NCBI GenBank assembly: GCA_003439945.1
Contig: QVRM01002189.1
Location: 896,001-960,000, forward strand
Direction: 5' to 3'
Source of the DNA: Dermanyssus gallinae
Taxonomy: Eukaryota > Arthropoda > Arachnida > Mesostigmata > Dermanyssidae
Length of the DNA stretch: 64,000 nucleotides
Under the pieces are notes generated by a model. That model saw nothing but the letters and a program-made list of their open reading frames with translations, searched no databases and was not told the origin of the DNA. A program made the position numbers and the translations under genes. Positions 41,430 through 53,878 of this stretch are shown in pieces (position 1 is the stretch's first letter; each line of letters opens with the position of its first letter).

Positions 41430-41990
41430 TGGATAACACCATGGCCGTAGTTACGACGCTGGAAGATCGAGGACAGTCAGAACACTACCTATGCAAGAGC
41501 GCATCATTAAGGCAGGACCCGATCGTCCTTCTGTGCGCGCAAGTGAAGTGACCCGAAACGTTGATGCGAGTACCACCACTACTGTCCATAAATAGGTAGT
41601 AGTAAGAGCCCGGAGCAGGACTACACTCGTACCTTACGTAGAGGAGCTCCCTGCCCCTATGCTTTTCACGGATGAAACAGATTAACAGACCACCACCGTC
41701 CGTGAATGTGTGAGCTGGGATGGTAAACAGCTACCTTCTTGGCTCACACACGCATCGTCCCTGAGAGCCAGGACTGATAGAGGACGTTCAAGAAGGCGTT
41801 CGCAATAGCATGTGGTTCCAGAATGACAAAGCGCCACACACTCTACCGCTGCGGTACGCTACCTTAACGTTTCCACGTGACGTTCAAGATTCAGTCAATT
41901 GGTCACGGCGATTGCTCGATTTATCAAGCCGTGATTTTTTTACCTAGAGGTTCTCGTCTTCAAGACTCCGGTTCCAAAAAGAAGTCTTCT
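41430..41990 (+). pseudogene. Tc1/mariner-superfamily transposase relic
   Basis: Translated pieces in shifting frames: QERIIKAGPDRPSVRASEVT near the DNA-binding part, LFTDETD (first catalytic region with D), RTDRGRSRRRSQ, then MWFQNDKAPHTLPLRYATL, the altered form of W-F-Q-H-D-G-A-P-P-H that carries the second catalytic D, and a degraded R-S-P-D-L-S-P-x-D-F-F end (RRLLDLSSRDFF). Many stops. No inverted repeats were identified. Confidence 0.5.
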
Positions 41991-42489
41991 TAATTACTCT
42001 GCAACCGCAAATCAAATCGCCATACATTTATTACTGAAATTATTGTCACGAAATGTCCAATGCGCTGTGAGATGCAAATGATCTTGAAGTGTTTAACGTA
42101 ATGGCTAATAATAGAGTATTATAATAATAAGGCTAATAATACATATTGCAAACATCTTCACTGTTTGCAAATTCTCTTCTAAAACACCATGTCGCATCTT
42201 CTAGCCGGCGTCGTCAAATCAGAGGAAACAGAATTTTCTCAGGAACACGACGGTGTATTTCTCTATATGTATATAATTTTAGTAATTTACTCTCACTCCA
42301 AAATAAGACTTTTCCGAGACCATTGGAATAGTTGTGCTCAGTTGTGCTTTAGGTGATTACTTTTAAATTATCAATTATTTCAATTATACCCATATTGTTG
42401 TTTCGTACCTTTTGATTTGGAAGACTTTTATATATATAATTTCACTATGTTAGCACTTTGGAGTGGACAATTGTCTCCGCGCGAACGTG
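41991..42489. other. No gene seen
   Basis: AT-rich sequence with short AAT and TA runs; nothing coding is supported. Confidence 0.5.
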
Positions 42490-42492
42490 TAA

Positions 42493-43065
42493 TCACGGGT
42501 TCTTTAACCCAGGGCTAGCCCAGTTCAACAATGTGCCCCGAACAAACGCTGCGTTTCCTCGTTGGATGTCGAGCGACAGCCTCTGACACAAGAATTGGGA
42601 TGCCCTCGAGTCTCCTGTCGAAAGTTTAAGGCTTTTACCGACCCGCTGAATCAGCTTGAGCGTAAGGGGGCCTGCAGCTTCCATAGTCTCGAACGCCTAC
42701 GGAAAAAAATCGTGCGGATATTCGACGCTTGAGTATTTTCTGCATTTATTAGCCTCAGCTAACCTGGAGGCATAACCTGCTCGGTCCGCACCTGCACCGA
42801 TCATCGAACGGGCTAATGAGTCGGTTACAGTTGCGTCCCAAACAAGCATGCGGCCACGCTCAAAGGGCGTCAAAGTCAGACCGTCAGGTATTTTGCCATC
42901 ATCCCTCGAAAGACCCGGGGGCTCTAGAACGCACGGGAAGCCGGCGGACCTAAGTGCGCGGCTAAAGGTGTCATTTAAAGCGGAGTGACGCGCTCGTCGG
43001 CCTGCACTCAACGCGCATGACAGGCCATGATGGGCCAAGGCGTCCACGAAATCACCACAACGACA
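42493..43065 (-). pseudogene. CCHC finger and restriction-like endonuclease
   Basis: After the stop: CRCGDFVDALAHHGLSC finger, RHSALNDTFSRALRSAGFPC, VLEPPGLSRDDGKIPDGLTL, PFERGRMLVWDATVTDSLAR, AEANKCRKYSS, then a stop and LCQRLSLDIQRGNAAFVRGT. The order finger, RH, PD, WDATV, KxxKY is that of RLE-encoding LINEs. All presumed catalytic positions are present; two stops inactivate the reading frame. Confidence 0.65.
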
Positions 43066-43866
43066 TCAGTGGGGCACGACTAGGTCAACACCAAGCCGCA
43101 GTCCTGCGCTTATACGCGTCGTCTTGTCGTCTAACAGAGTCCCAAGGCAGGGTAGGGCCTGTAACCAAGCCCCAGCCCCTTGACTACTAACAGCTCGAAG
43201 CCTGGCTCTATCAGCAACAGAAGGTGCTCTATTAATCAGGCCTGCTAGTCGCTTTTCATGTGAAGGGGCTGTCCAACAACCCTGATTAGCTCTATCCTCC
43301 GGAGGAGAATCAAATAGCAACGACAATTCTTCGGTCAGCTTTTGAAGTTCAACGTTATAAGCATCCCATCCATCGCTGTCCAATAATGTTTTAACCTTGT
43401 CCGCCGCTTGGGTCAATGACGCCACAATGGCGGGTCCTGCCATCATGACCGCGTCCGGCACACCTAGGCCGCCTAAAGAAACCGGGAGCATTACTTGTTT
43501 CCTTGCCGCATTAGTCAGCTTAAGATTTAATATGATATCTAAAATGTCTAAACTAAGTCCATTAAATGGTTGTAAAAGCTCTGGTGATAAAAACAGGTTG
43601 GAACCTCTAAGAAGGTGTGTTAACCCCGTGGCTGAAAAACAAGATCTAAGAAGGAATAGACCGCAGTGGGCGCCCAATTGGGGTAGTCTGCCTGTGGCGA
43701 AGTCGAGTTTATCTCTTTGACTGTCTAATGCTTTTGCCATGCCGTCTGGCAATAAGGGTACACCTAGTAGCTCCAGGTTAACTTTGTCCACCGGGAGCAA
43801 GCTAAAAAGCTTACTTAAATCTAATGGGCCAAATTCTTTGGGAGCTGTGACATACGTATGCTTCAC
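43066..43866 (-). pseudogene. RLE-LINE post-RT region
   Basis: 266 codons: LLGVPLLPDGMAKALDSQRD, HCGLFLLRSCFSATGLTHLL, MLPVSLGGLGVPDAVMMAGP and GAGAWLQALPCLGTLLDDKT. The LPxxxGGLG block is a thumb/connection motif shared by many LINEs, including R2 types. The frame stops at VVPH, one codon before CRCGDFVDALAHHGLSC, the CCHC finger. Confidence 0.65.
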
Positions 43867-43915
43867 ATTTGACCGGGTTCAGTGTCAGCCCGCTTTCATT
43901 TGAAACCACACAATA

Positions 43916-44700
43916 CATTCATATGTCGTGCTGCATACATCATTATTAATTTTAATCTAAAATAAATGTTTAAATAAAGCCTTTCACGACGTACTGAGAA
44001 AAGACGCGGAAAAGAACAGACAAACCAGTAGTCAGTACAAACCTTTCCAAATCCAGACGTCTTCGTAGAAGTATTGGCGGATATGAAGATGAGATCGGCT
44101 TCCTAGATGAAGCGGGCGAGATCTGTCGAGAAGAAGAGATTGCTACCGCGGCATCTTGCCATAATTGAGTCCAGGTCGGGCTCGTAGATGGCAGGGCAGT
44201 TTGCTTAAATTCCACTGGGCGATCCGCGACCCTGTGGGGGTTGCCCACCGTCACACGAGTGTGGACACACTTTCACACGACTACTGAACACGTAGGTCCG
44301 ACCACGTAGCCGGCACCCAGACAGCAAATGTTTCGCACCTGTGTCGATCTTGCGCTGCCAGAAACCACCAGAAGATAACTCAACAGCTTTTCGTTATCGA
44401 TAAGTGCACTATTTTGATAATATATATTATCAAACATACTACACAACAAAACGACGAACGGTATTCCTTGTACCTCATACCTCGGCATATTGTCATTTGC
44501 ATTATTAGCAAGTTATCTAGCAATACAGGACGGAAGAAATGAACAGGCTCAAGACAAAACTCTATAGTATCACGATTTTTGTATATATATATATAGCATG
44601 TCCTGCAGTTCAGCCAATAGCTGAGCTAGCAAGATGGGAGAAGACCCAATGACGTGAAGGAAGCACTAGCTGTGTATGATGTATATGTTTATAATTTTAC
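43916..44700. other. No supported gene
   Basis: A minus-strand frame at 43970-44254 (ALPSTSPTWTQLWQDAAVAI) is open but unidentified. An AATAAA at about 44716 precedes the large (TA)n array and may be the 3' end of an unknown plus-strand element. Confidence 0.4.
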
Positions 44701-44725
44701 TCAACCTGGGCGTTAATAAACCATA

Positions 44726-44870
<145 letters not shown>

Positions 44871-45064
44871 TTTTTTTTGTGGAGGAGAGCAAATGCTTTT
44901 ACGCACGCTACGAGTACGGGGTATTCCCCCCTCTCGAGCAGTGTGGGACTCGACCCTAGCGGTTGGATGTTGGTCAGCCAAGAGCCCTATCCACTAAACA
45001 CTACTCCCCCCTTAAGCTTCACTCTCTAATGGCCCAGATATCCATAGAACATAACTATGGGCCA

Positions 45065-46093
45065 TTAGGAGAAGTGGCGAGTGCCTACCGGATCATTTGG
45101 CCGAGTTTGCGTAAGGAAAAAGTTAAGTTCCTTTGCCGGGCGGTCTATCCACTTTTTGATGTCCGAGATGAGCAAGCGAAGTGCATGGCCCGGTGAGCCT
45201 ATGGGTATGGCGCCCCATTTTTCTTGCCACGCTCTTATTGTCTTTTCCCTCTCAACTTCTTTGCTGGACTCACCCACTGCTTCCCAAATCCTTCTCCTTT
45301 CGTTTACTGTCAAGTCCCAAGGTGGGAAACCAGCCAGTACCAGGGCTGCGTTTGTGCTAACCGTACGGTAGGCCTGCAGGATTCTAAGCGCCCCTATTAT
45401 CTGCGTATTTCTCAGGGCCTTTCTTGCCGTCGTCGTTTTTAGGGTGTTCTGCAGCCAGACTGGCGCCGCGAAATGTGCAATTGATTCGGTAACCGACATT
45501 AATAGTCGTCGACGACACTCCCGCGGCCCGTATGAATTTGGAAGGATCTTGTCTATAGCGTTAGCCGCTTTAGCCGCCCTGGCCGTGCATTTCCTGATAT
45601 GACTTGTGCCCCTGAGACCCTTGTTTAGTAGGACACCAAGGGATCTGGCTTCTGTTACTTGCTTGATATCCTGGCCCGCCACCATCAGTTTTATGCTGCC
45701 CACTCTTTTTCTTTCTGTCAAAAGAATGGCTTAACTCTTTTTCGGGGGCAGCAGTAGACCAGCTCTATCCATCCATCTCTTTGTCGACCGGAGAGCCATG
45801 TTTGTCTTTAACTCTAGCTCTTCCTTTGTTTTTGCTTGAATAATAACGGCCAAATCATCCGCATACGCAATCATCTCTACTCCCTGTGGGAGATCTTGCT
45901 GTCTCAAGACGTCGTCAGATGCTATGTTCCAGAGCAGGGGGCCCAGGATTGATCCTTGCGGAACTCTTGCTATCATGTATATCTCCACCGTGCCGTTAAA
46001 AACTCTTCTGTCGTCCAAGTATCCCGAGACGGCCCTCACAAGAAACGAAGGGAAACCGCTTTTCTCACCAGGGTTTCTAAAATCTGTTTCCAC
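45065..46093 (-). pseudogene. R1-type RT palm, thumb and connection
   Basis: Palm: RVPQGSILGPLLWNIASDDV and MIAYADDLAVIIQA (DD intact). One in-frame TAA near 45728 interrupts it; the same frame continues with SLGVLLNKGLRGTSHIRKCT, SYGPRECRRRLLMSVTESIA and PPWDLTVNERRRIWEA. It ends by fusion to the UTR, giving the artefactual tail NDPVGTRHFS. Confidence 0.8.
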
Positions 46094-46670
46094 GGCAGAC
46101 TGTTGAACGCGTTTTTGACATCCAGAAGGACAGCCACAAGAAGTTTCCGTTTGTATATAGGTAAACTGTGCAGCAAGTCCGCTTTGGTGGTTATTCGTTG
46201 AATTGCTGTGAGAACTGATCTGTTCTTGCGAAATCCGTATTGGTTGGCCGATAGAAGATCATTCTGTTCCGCAAATGCTCTAAGTCTGTGTTCTATAATT
46301 GCCTCATATCCTTTTGCTAGGGTGTTCAAGAGACAGATGGGTCTGTACCCTCCGTTACTTTTAATTAAAACCACCTCCGCCCTCTTACAGTCTTTAGGCA
46401 TTTTGCCACTTGCCATTGCCTCAGTGAGTACTGTCGCTACCAAATCCGGGTGTTCGTTAAAAAGCATTTTCACCGCCAAAGGCGGAATGCCGTCGGACCC
46501 TGGAGATCTCCCTGGCTTTAGCCTCTCAGCTGCCATTATTACCTCTGCACGCGTGATAGGCGGGAACTCTTCTGGGGTTGTCCCTCTTCTTACGAAAGTC
46601 TCCCTGTTAAAATGTGCGTCTTGTGGAAAGAGTTTGTTTAAAATCTGTGCGACCTCTGTGTCTGGCGCTA

Positions 46671-46674
<4 letters not shown>
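46036..46674 (-). pseudogene. R1-type RT, N-terminal blocks
   Basis: Codons read TPEEFPPITRAEVIMAAERL, KPGRSPGSDGIPPLAVKMLF, GYRPICLLNTLAKGYEAIIE, QYGFRKNRSVLTAIQRIT and LVAVLLDVKNAFNSLPWKQI. A frameshift near 46060 separates it from the palm piece. Very similar to the ORF2 at 14.5-15.0 kb. Confidence 0.8.

Positions 46675-46731
<57 letters not shown>
46675..46731. repeat. (TA)n microsatellite at R1 5' edge
   Basis: AT dinucleotides abut the truncated 5' end of the minus-strand R1. Confidence 0.9.
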
Positions 46732-46734
<3 letters not shown>

Positions 46735-47039
46735 GCGTATATTTTATGAAGCAACAATCAAACGAGAAGAGTGGATGGCAGTCAGTCAGAGCCGTGGTCT
46801 TATCGAACTGATCGCTATCCGTTGACCTGTGATTAAACTCTGTCACCCCCGGTCGCTCTGAAATCATTGATATAATCACCAGGGATCACTACATAGATGA
46901 ACACATGTTGCTAAGTTAGAAAGCAAAAAATATATACGGTTCAATTTTGTGGCTTCACATTTCTTCAGCGTTCCAATTAATTCTAAGTTGTACTATCGAG
47001 GGACTTGAAACTTTATGTCTGCCACTGTACACATTTCTT
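46732..47039. other. No gene seen
   Basis: No coding signature or repeat is supported in this stretch. Confidence 0.5.
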
Positions 47040-47520
47040 ATGAAAACAAGTTGTTACGCATAGGCAGTTAGCCCTTTGAGAACTGTGTGGCCCGACTAAA
47101 ACTGAATTGTCGATTGTCGAGCAATAGCTTTTGCCTGAAAATTTCCTCAGATCTATGTTCTTCTAAGGCGAAGGAAAGCATACTTCGCAATGGATTGATC
47201 AGTTTCGTCGAGATGAGGCCAGGACCGCCGAGCGTTTCGACGTCATCGACTGAAAGTCGTGAGGAAATTCAGAACACGAATATTTCTTCCAACCATTCTC
47301 CGACATGACTTGTAACCGTGCTGTGACTAACCATAGAAGGTGCCAGGGAGTCAGTCACAGCAGTGTCCCAGATAAGGGTCCGTGCGTTTTCGTATGGTGG
47401 GAGGGTCATGCCGTCTGGTTTCTTACTCCCGCCTGGACGGAGACCTGGCGGTTTGAGTCAGAAGTGCGTGCCTAAGACGGCGGCTGGGACTCTGTATACA
47501 CAATACAGAGTTCCCACCCT
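47040..47520 (-). pseudogene. RLE-LINE endonuclease fragment
   Basis: Minus-strand codons read KKPDGMTLPPYENARTLIWD, TAVTDSLAPSMV, then in another frame VETLGGPGLISTKLINPLRS and FRQKLLLDNRQ, a degraded form of FLxQRLSLDIQRGN. PD and WD positions persist. It is an older, more diverged subfamily member. Confidence 0.55.
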
Positions 47521-47834
47521 GCCCACCTGCCTATATATATATATATGTTTTTTTAACAAAATATATATTGCATCTAATCACAGTTTTATTAAATTTGCAG
47601 GCTTCGCTAATATAAAAATTTCCTAATGGAATAGTGACTAAAAAAGAGGTTACAGTTTAGTCAATCTAATTTGTGTTATACCAATGCCACTGACCGGATA
47701 TCACTTCACAAATTATATGATTGCGAGAGACAGAGTCGTCCAACAGAGGAACTGAACATAGCGGCATGCATTGCTTCTCAAAGACACTCAACTGAAAGCA
47801 AATTAGCAAAGTAGCCGCTCTATCTATCTAATCA

Positions 47835-48442
47835 TGCGACAAAAAAATAGCCGTCGTGCATAGTGGCCGCGCATTGTGACTGCCACGTGTTCGTTTTAAT
47901 AAGGCCAGGCCAAGACCACCTTAGAAGTGTGCCCCAAATGGAGGCAGCGTTTCCACGTTTTATGTCAAGATTCAGACGTTGTTTGAAAAAGGGCGACGAC
48001 CTGTTATCACCGGATGACAGGTTTAACAAGGTGCCGACTTTGCGGATCACCTGCTTGGTCGGAACGCCAGGAGCACCCAGGGTTTCAAATGCGAGAGGGC
48101 AGAATTCGTGGGGAAACTCGATTGATGAGTCTTTTTTCAACTTGTTAGTCTCCGCAAGGTGGGCTGCATAACCAGCTTCGAATACGCCGCGACCGATCAC
48201 AGAAGGGGCTAAGGAGTCGGTAACGGTTGCATCTCAAACCAGCATTTTACCTCGCTCGAATGGTGTGAGTATCATCTCGTCTGGACGTCTGCCGTCTTCC
48301 GCGCAGAGGTCTGGTGTTTCAAGGATGCACGGACGACCGCACAGCCTACTCTGCTAAACGTCTCATTAACAGCGGCACGTCTCGGGCGTCGTCCTGCGCT
48401 AATGATGCACGATAATCCGTGATGCTCTTGTTTGTCGATTTA
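47835..48442 (-). mobile_element. RLE-LINE 3' half (split by RTE-like LINE)
   Basis: Minus strand: HHGLSCIISAGRRPRRAAVN (end of the CCHC finger), DGRRPDEMILTPFERGKMLV, DATVTDSLAPSVIGRGVFEA, AETNKLKKDSSIEFPHEF and RLNLDIKRGNAASIWGTLL. The matching 5' half (RT) resumes at 49798 on the other side of an RTE-like copy. A short TAGA run closes the 3' end near 47815. Confidence 0.65.
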
Positions 48443-49797
48443 TCTGTTTATGTATGCGATTGATTGATTGATTTAGTATTCGCTTGGCAAGTATACCTAA
48501 ATATACATGTCACCTTTTTATATCAGGGCGCTTAGAGCGGCAGCATATATGTTATCTGCGCATTCATATGGCCCATGTATACTTCAATACCTAGTGAGTT
48601 TTTGCTTTCCCTTCGGATAACTTCTTCCTTGTAATACCGACCAAGTCCTTTCTTACATTTGGTCCTAGAGCTAGGGCCTTCGACAGCTCTATATCTCTGC
48701 TCCCCTTTAAGGCTATACATTCTTTAACAATATGATCGATTGATTCATTCCCTAGCCCACATGCTCGACATTCTGTACTTTGCCCCTCCTTATATTTAGC
48801 TCTTTGTATTTTTGTATCCAACATCCCTGCCCTGGCATCTGCCAATAGCCCACTCGCTCTTAAATTATCGTATACCCATTCTATCCCGCTCTTTTCCCGT
48901 TTTTCCTTTCCAAAAATAGTGGCCAAACTTGGTCTGGAACCCATCGCCAATTTCCATTTGTCTGTATATGATTTGTTTACCTTACCTAAACTTCATCATT
49001 TTTCCGATACCCTCGCTCTTGCCCATTGCTGACTATTATACCCAATCTCTCTAGCTGCGAACTCTACTCTGCGATCCCACTTCATTTTTATTCTAAGTGC
49101 CGTCTTTACCAGCTGCATCTGTTTAATCCATTTTTAATTGTGTCTATTTACTCCTAATACTAAATCTTAGCTTACTTTGTACTTCCCTTTGTATAAATTC
49201 TGACATTCCCCCTTTACCCTCAAGAAATTCCCTGGCGCAATTAAAACGGTAACCCAATGCAAATCTTATCACTTTTCTTCACCTTGTATCTAACTTCTTT
49301 CCCAACCTCGCGCGGTGGGCCAGAAAGGCATTAGCAAAGGTCAATTCTGGCACGTGCATGGCCTTCCAAATATTTCTTGTTACTATATATTTATTAAACC
49401 CCAGAGGCCCTTACACGTTACTGCATGTCTTCCTCTTTCAGTCTTCTTCCTTTGTAATATTTCTTCTTATCCTAAATAATGATCCCTGTAGTCACCCTAA
49501 GATACTTGTACTGACTTTTATATTCCAATTCCTTTCCCTGTACCACAAGATTCCTTTCCCTCCTACTCCTAGTAAATAATAAAATTGCGCATTTTTTTCA
49601 TTAAACGCCATGCTCAGTTCCTTCGCGGCTTCCCCACATGCATTCAACATTTGTTGAACTTCGCTAGTGCCCGCTTTAACACTACCATATCGTCAGCAAA
49701 CAGCGGCACGGGTGCCTTGATATATACACCTTTTCCCCCTATATGCCATCCTAAACCCGTCCAATTAATCATTCGTGCTATTCCCTTTATATACATC
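48443..49797 (-). mobile_element. RTE/L2-like LINE copy inserted in RLE-LINE
   Basis: Minus-strand copy of the family at 22370-25366: palm with PLFADDMVV near 49690, a C-terminal frame at 48950-48591 (WVYDNLRASGLLADARAGML, CRACGLGNESIDHIVKEC) and the 3' end GCGCCCTGATATAAAAA...GCGAATA followed by (AATC)n, seen as GATT repeats at 48458-48474. It is 5'-truncated in the middle of the RT. Confidence 0.75.
48591..48950 (-). pseudogene. RTE/L2-like LINE C-terminal finger
   Basis: 120 codons with GSRPSLATIFGKEKREKSGI, CRACGLGNESIDHIVKECIA and KALALGPNVRKDLVG. Aligns with 24898-25278 (CRICGKREETIDHLVRECEQ, ALGLGKDAKK). Confidence 0.75.
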
Positions 49798-51250
49798 GTT
49801 GAATACATACGAATCGCCTCATCATCAAGAAGGGCACCTAAGGGGGCGCGTGTAACCAGGCGCCTAAATCTTTAATGGATACGGCGTTTAGTCGAGCTTT
49901 CGTCGTGTCGACGGCAGCTTCGTTAGAGAGACATCGTTGTACCTCATCGTGCAAAGGGACGCCCGGCCAGGGTCAGTAACTTTAGTACCCCGAGGCCCCT
50001 TTTAGAAACGGGCTGTAATGCCTGTCTCCGTGCGCTAGGTGGTAGAGACGTGCTCAGCAGGGTAGGCAGTGTCAAATCGTTGAGCCTTCGCAAGTCGTCG
50101 GCTTGATTAAATAAGTGGATGAGTCTTGAGGACGAGAAACAAGATTGAGTAAAAAAAGTTCCTGATGAGCTTCCAGAAGAGGAAGACGAGCAGCGGCATT
50201 TTTAGTGTCAATCTTCAGCGATCGACTGCTGCTGGAAGCACCTCGGGGAAAATTAGCACATTTAGCAACTCCAGATCGTCCTTGACGGTCATCTTGCAGC
50301 CAGGCAGGGTGTCTTGGAGAGACTGTGCCTCGGGAGCCTCAAGGGTAAAGCGAAAGAGGCATATCTCGCATTTGGCCGGGGAAAACTCCAGCCCGAATGT
50401 ACCACTGAAATTAAGGACCCGTCGAATATCCTCGGCTACAGTGCAAACGCTTCCGCCCAAGAGACCATCGTCAAGGTACCAGAGGTTTAGCGGGCTGTTG
50501 AAGGAGTCCACCAGATTCTTAATACCCTGATAAAACAGAGGTGGTGCTAAGGGATCCCTTTGCTGCAGTCCGGTGGCGGACGAAATCACATGCACAGGCA
50601 AAACCAGGTGGGAGGGATGCCGATATGTTAGTCCGACGTGGTTTAATAGATGAGGTTCGTAGGTTGCAACGGCCTTCGTTAGGTGATCGCGTCTTATACA
50701 GTTAAAAGCGTTTTTGAAATCGAGCTTTACAAAAACCCCTGGAGGTTTGCTCGAGCCTAGAAAGGTACGGGTTGCGTGAATGGCTACCTCGGTCCCAGCC
50801 GGCGTCGCGAATCCCGATTGGTGCACACCGGTTGCGTGAAAAATATCGTTCGATCTTCGCGGCGATCCTGCGTAGCGCGGAAAAACACGCAATAGCACGT
50901 ACCGATCCGTCCTTTTTCTAAAGGGCAAATAGTCTTGCGTCGGTGGGAAGGAGGAGGGGTGCCCCAAAGAAGGATGTCTACAACCTTTACCAACGCGGAA
51001 AGCAGCGGAAAGAAGATCTATTCACAACCGGGGTTTTATAAAGTCTAGCCCTGTTGTGGTGCTCTTGGAGAAGCTTTTAATAGCCGCCTGGCTGTTTTTC
51101 TTTGACGTGACGAAGGGCAGAGTAGGTCTGGTCAGTGTCGGCTAATCTAGGTCCTCGGGAGCTAATAGGTGTTGCTCTCGCAAGGCCTCTATACGGTCAA
51201 TGCCCAGCGTTAAGGTATCTGCGGATACAATAGGTCTGGCGGCACAAGAA
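49798..51250 (-). mobile_element. RLE-LINE 5' half: reverse transcriptase
   Basis: Minus-strand sequence from the pre-RT region (GIDRIEALREQHLLAPED, AIKSFSKSTTTGLDFIKPRL) through RT to GAWLHAP and LLDDEAIR, where the RTE-like copy begins. The join with 47835-48442 is consistent with one element interrupted once. Confidence 0.65.
50215..50967 (-). pseudogene. RLE-LINE RT with YLDDG catalytic box
   Basis: 250 codons: FHATGVHQSGFATPAGTEVA (QxG block), VFVKLDFKNAFNCIRRDHLT (palm aspartate), SSATGLQQRDPLAPPLFYQG (QQGDPL block with G to R) and LNLWYLDDGLLGGSVCTVAE. The catalytic box is YLDD rather than the YADD or FADD of the other LINEs here. GLEFSPAKCEICLF follows. The frame ends in a frameshift after AAVDR. 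Confidence 0.65.
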
Positions 51251-51429
51251 ACATTATCTCATATTATCAATCATATATACAATTGTATCCGTTGAGTACA
51301 GTACATAGTAGTCGTAGGGCGATAGATTCTACATTTCAGGCCGAAAACTTTCTCAACACCCAAAACCACTAACATAACTGCCACTGAGCTTAGTGATTTT
51401 GAAATCTGTGTTAACTGCATTCTAATTAA

Positions 51430-53878
51430 CGCTTGTTTATTAAACAAGTCGAACGCAATTGACAATTTGCACTCATACCTTATCTCTAACAATATCATGA
51501 TTTGCTGCGTAACTGAAACATGGGTGAACGAAAATGCTGTCTTAGATGGTAAACTAGAGTATAATGAAACATATCGGGTTTACAGAAACGACCGGAAGTC
51601 AAGAGGGGGGTGCGTTAAATCTGGTAAACAACTGCTTGGTGTCTCTCATCTTCAACATCCAAGAAAATGACAATCTAGAACTCATCTGCGTCGATTTAAT
51701 TCTCGTGAAGACACTGATACGTGTGATATGTGCATATAGCTCTCCGAGTGGCAACTCTGAAACCCTAGTAAGGTACATGGAAAGTCTTTGCTGCGAACTC
51801 TCGACGCTTTGTGACATTGATGCAACTGTTTTGCTAACCGGTGACTACAACCTCCCGTCGATCGATTGAGATATTTTGTCATGTCACGGCACTCGTTCTG
51901 TTTCCAAAGAGCAAACTTTCGTGGATTTTTTTTCACGAATTGGAGTCCATCAACTTGTTCTACAACCAACGCGGTCAAAAAGTGCGACAATACTTGATCT
52001 TGTTCTATGCAACGACGACTCGGCTCGGGACACCGTGCTCGTTTCCGTCAGATCACCAAGCCGTTCGTTTCATACTCTACGTACGCGAAGATACCACTGC
52101 TGCCAATGAGAATACTTCGACATCCTACGATTACAAACACGGCGATTATGACCTGATTAAACTTCATTTGCGCTCGATTGATTGGAACATCTTCTTCAAT
52201 CAATGCAAGAACGTAGACGAAATGTTCAAGTTGCTTACTGATTGTCGCACTTTTCTTGGAAACCTCTTCGTTCATGTATTCAAGAAACGGCTAGACTCGA
52301 TCGATGATTCGATCGATAAAAACATCTACACACTAGATCGACTACTTGAGAAGGAAAAATGCCCCACCAAATCAGACAAAATATGGCTCAAGTTAGAACG
52401 CGTCAAACGTCGTCAACGAATCATTGAAAAAAGCAAACATATTGAGAAACACGACATGATCAAGGCTCACCGCTATGCATCAAGGCGCTTGAAAAATCGA
52501 GATCAGCTCAACGTCCCATTCATGTGAGGAGTGATCTACACTACATCAACAACATGGATACATCGCCTGAACACCTTCACCGTCATCTATTAAAACTCAA
52601 GTCCAAACTCAGCATAACGCCTGATGGTCTGTCCAGCTATTTCTACAAGCATTGTGGCTTAGATATATGTTATACTTTATCAATGATTTTCGAGCGATCC
52701 TTAAATTCGATCAGGTTCGATTCCTGAGATGTATAAGACTGCTATCTTTTGTTCTATACATAAAGAAGGCAATATATCTCGGCTCGAAAATAAGCGTAAC
52801 GTATCACTAGCCTGTACACTATCGAAGCTTTTCTAAAGCATCATTGCGGACGCTATATCTCAAAATGCTAATAGTCAGAGGTTAATCTGCAAAGAAGAAC
52901 AGTTTGCCTACCGCCCGGGAAGGTCAACTGTTTTCATATCTTATCATCTATATCGACGTACGAGAAGGATTTTGGAAAAATGCTAAATTCTGGAGATTGG
53001 TTTGATGTGTTGTATTTTGATCTTAAATCACCGCCTGAGTCAAGAACTCACTCTAAGCTTATCAAATGCATCTCAGTGCATGGTGTTGGGCCAAGAATCC
53101 TAAGGTGGAATGAGTGTTTCTTCACTAATAGAAATTTCACAGTAAAGTTGCCCAACAGCTTATAATTACCTGCTAAAGCATCGTCTGGCTGTCCGCAAGA
53201 CACAATACTAGGCTGTCTATGTTAGATACTGTACACAAACTCGTTATCGTCTCTAATTCCAAATGAGGTCTCACTTAGATTCTCACAAGATTTGTATATA
53301 AAATTAATAATTGCTCCATCGAACATGGGAACGCTATGAAAGATCTGGGAATTGTTATGACCCCTGATTTAAAATGATCAGTACAAAGTTGAGAGATAGC
53401 ACTGAAATGACGAGAAGGTGTAATTGGATGCTCAGATCCTTTGTTCTAAGAGATGCTGAATTGTACATGCAATTATTTAATATTTATGTCAAACCAGTAC
53501 TGACGTATGTATCCCCTGCATGGTTTTCAAGCAACGAGAAGGATCGACTTGAAGAATGTGTTAAGGAAATTCGTTGATAAAGTTACATTTCGTTGCGGTG
53601 TGCCACGAGAGGACAAACACGTATAAGACATAGTTAATGTTTTCAAACAACTGGACCAAAAAATCTTACAAAAGGTCATACAAAATAAAGAATTATGTTG
53701 CCGAATGTTCAACTGTAAACATTCACATACGCGATCTAAAGTTCGCTACGAACCAAAATGCATAGCGAAAAAGAAAATTGTGATGTCCTTGTTTCCTTGG
53801 AGAGCAACCCGGACCTATGCGTGAATGTAGTGATATTTTGTAATGTACATTTTCCCCTTATTATAAATAAAGCGCGTA

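Larger units (their letters stand above)
42490..43915 (-). mobile_element. RLE-type LINE, RT C-terminus plus endonuclease
   Basis: The minus strand runs from GLTLNPVKCEAYVC (end of the RT palm) through a 266-codon frame to the zinc finger and endonuclease-like domain. It is 5'-truncated near 43915. This is the best copy for the region between RT and endonuclease. Confidence 0.7.
44871..46674 (-). mobile_element. R1-type LINE, minus strand, internal 3' deletion
   Basis: From a (TA)n edge at 46675 down to a T-run at 44871-44878 (poly(A) on the minus strand). RT is nearly complete, but the ORF2 C-terminus (GHGxFRxYL segment and zinc finger) is missing: NFFLTQTRPN joins directly to the 3' UTR near 45100. 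The UTR has the shared hairpin (45026-45068), GTGTTTAGTGG, GAGTCCCACACTGC and GTAAAAGCATTT modules. Confidence 0.8.

Noticed and set aside
49585..49875. Plus-strand 96-codon frame
   Set aside because: Antisense of the RTE-like RT and of the RLE-LINE end; the minus strand carries the recognisable FADD motif.
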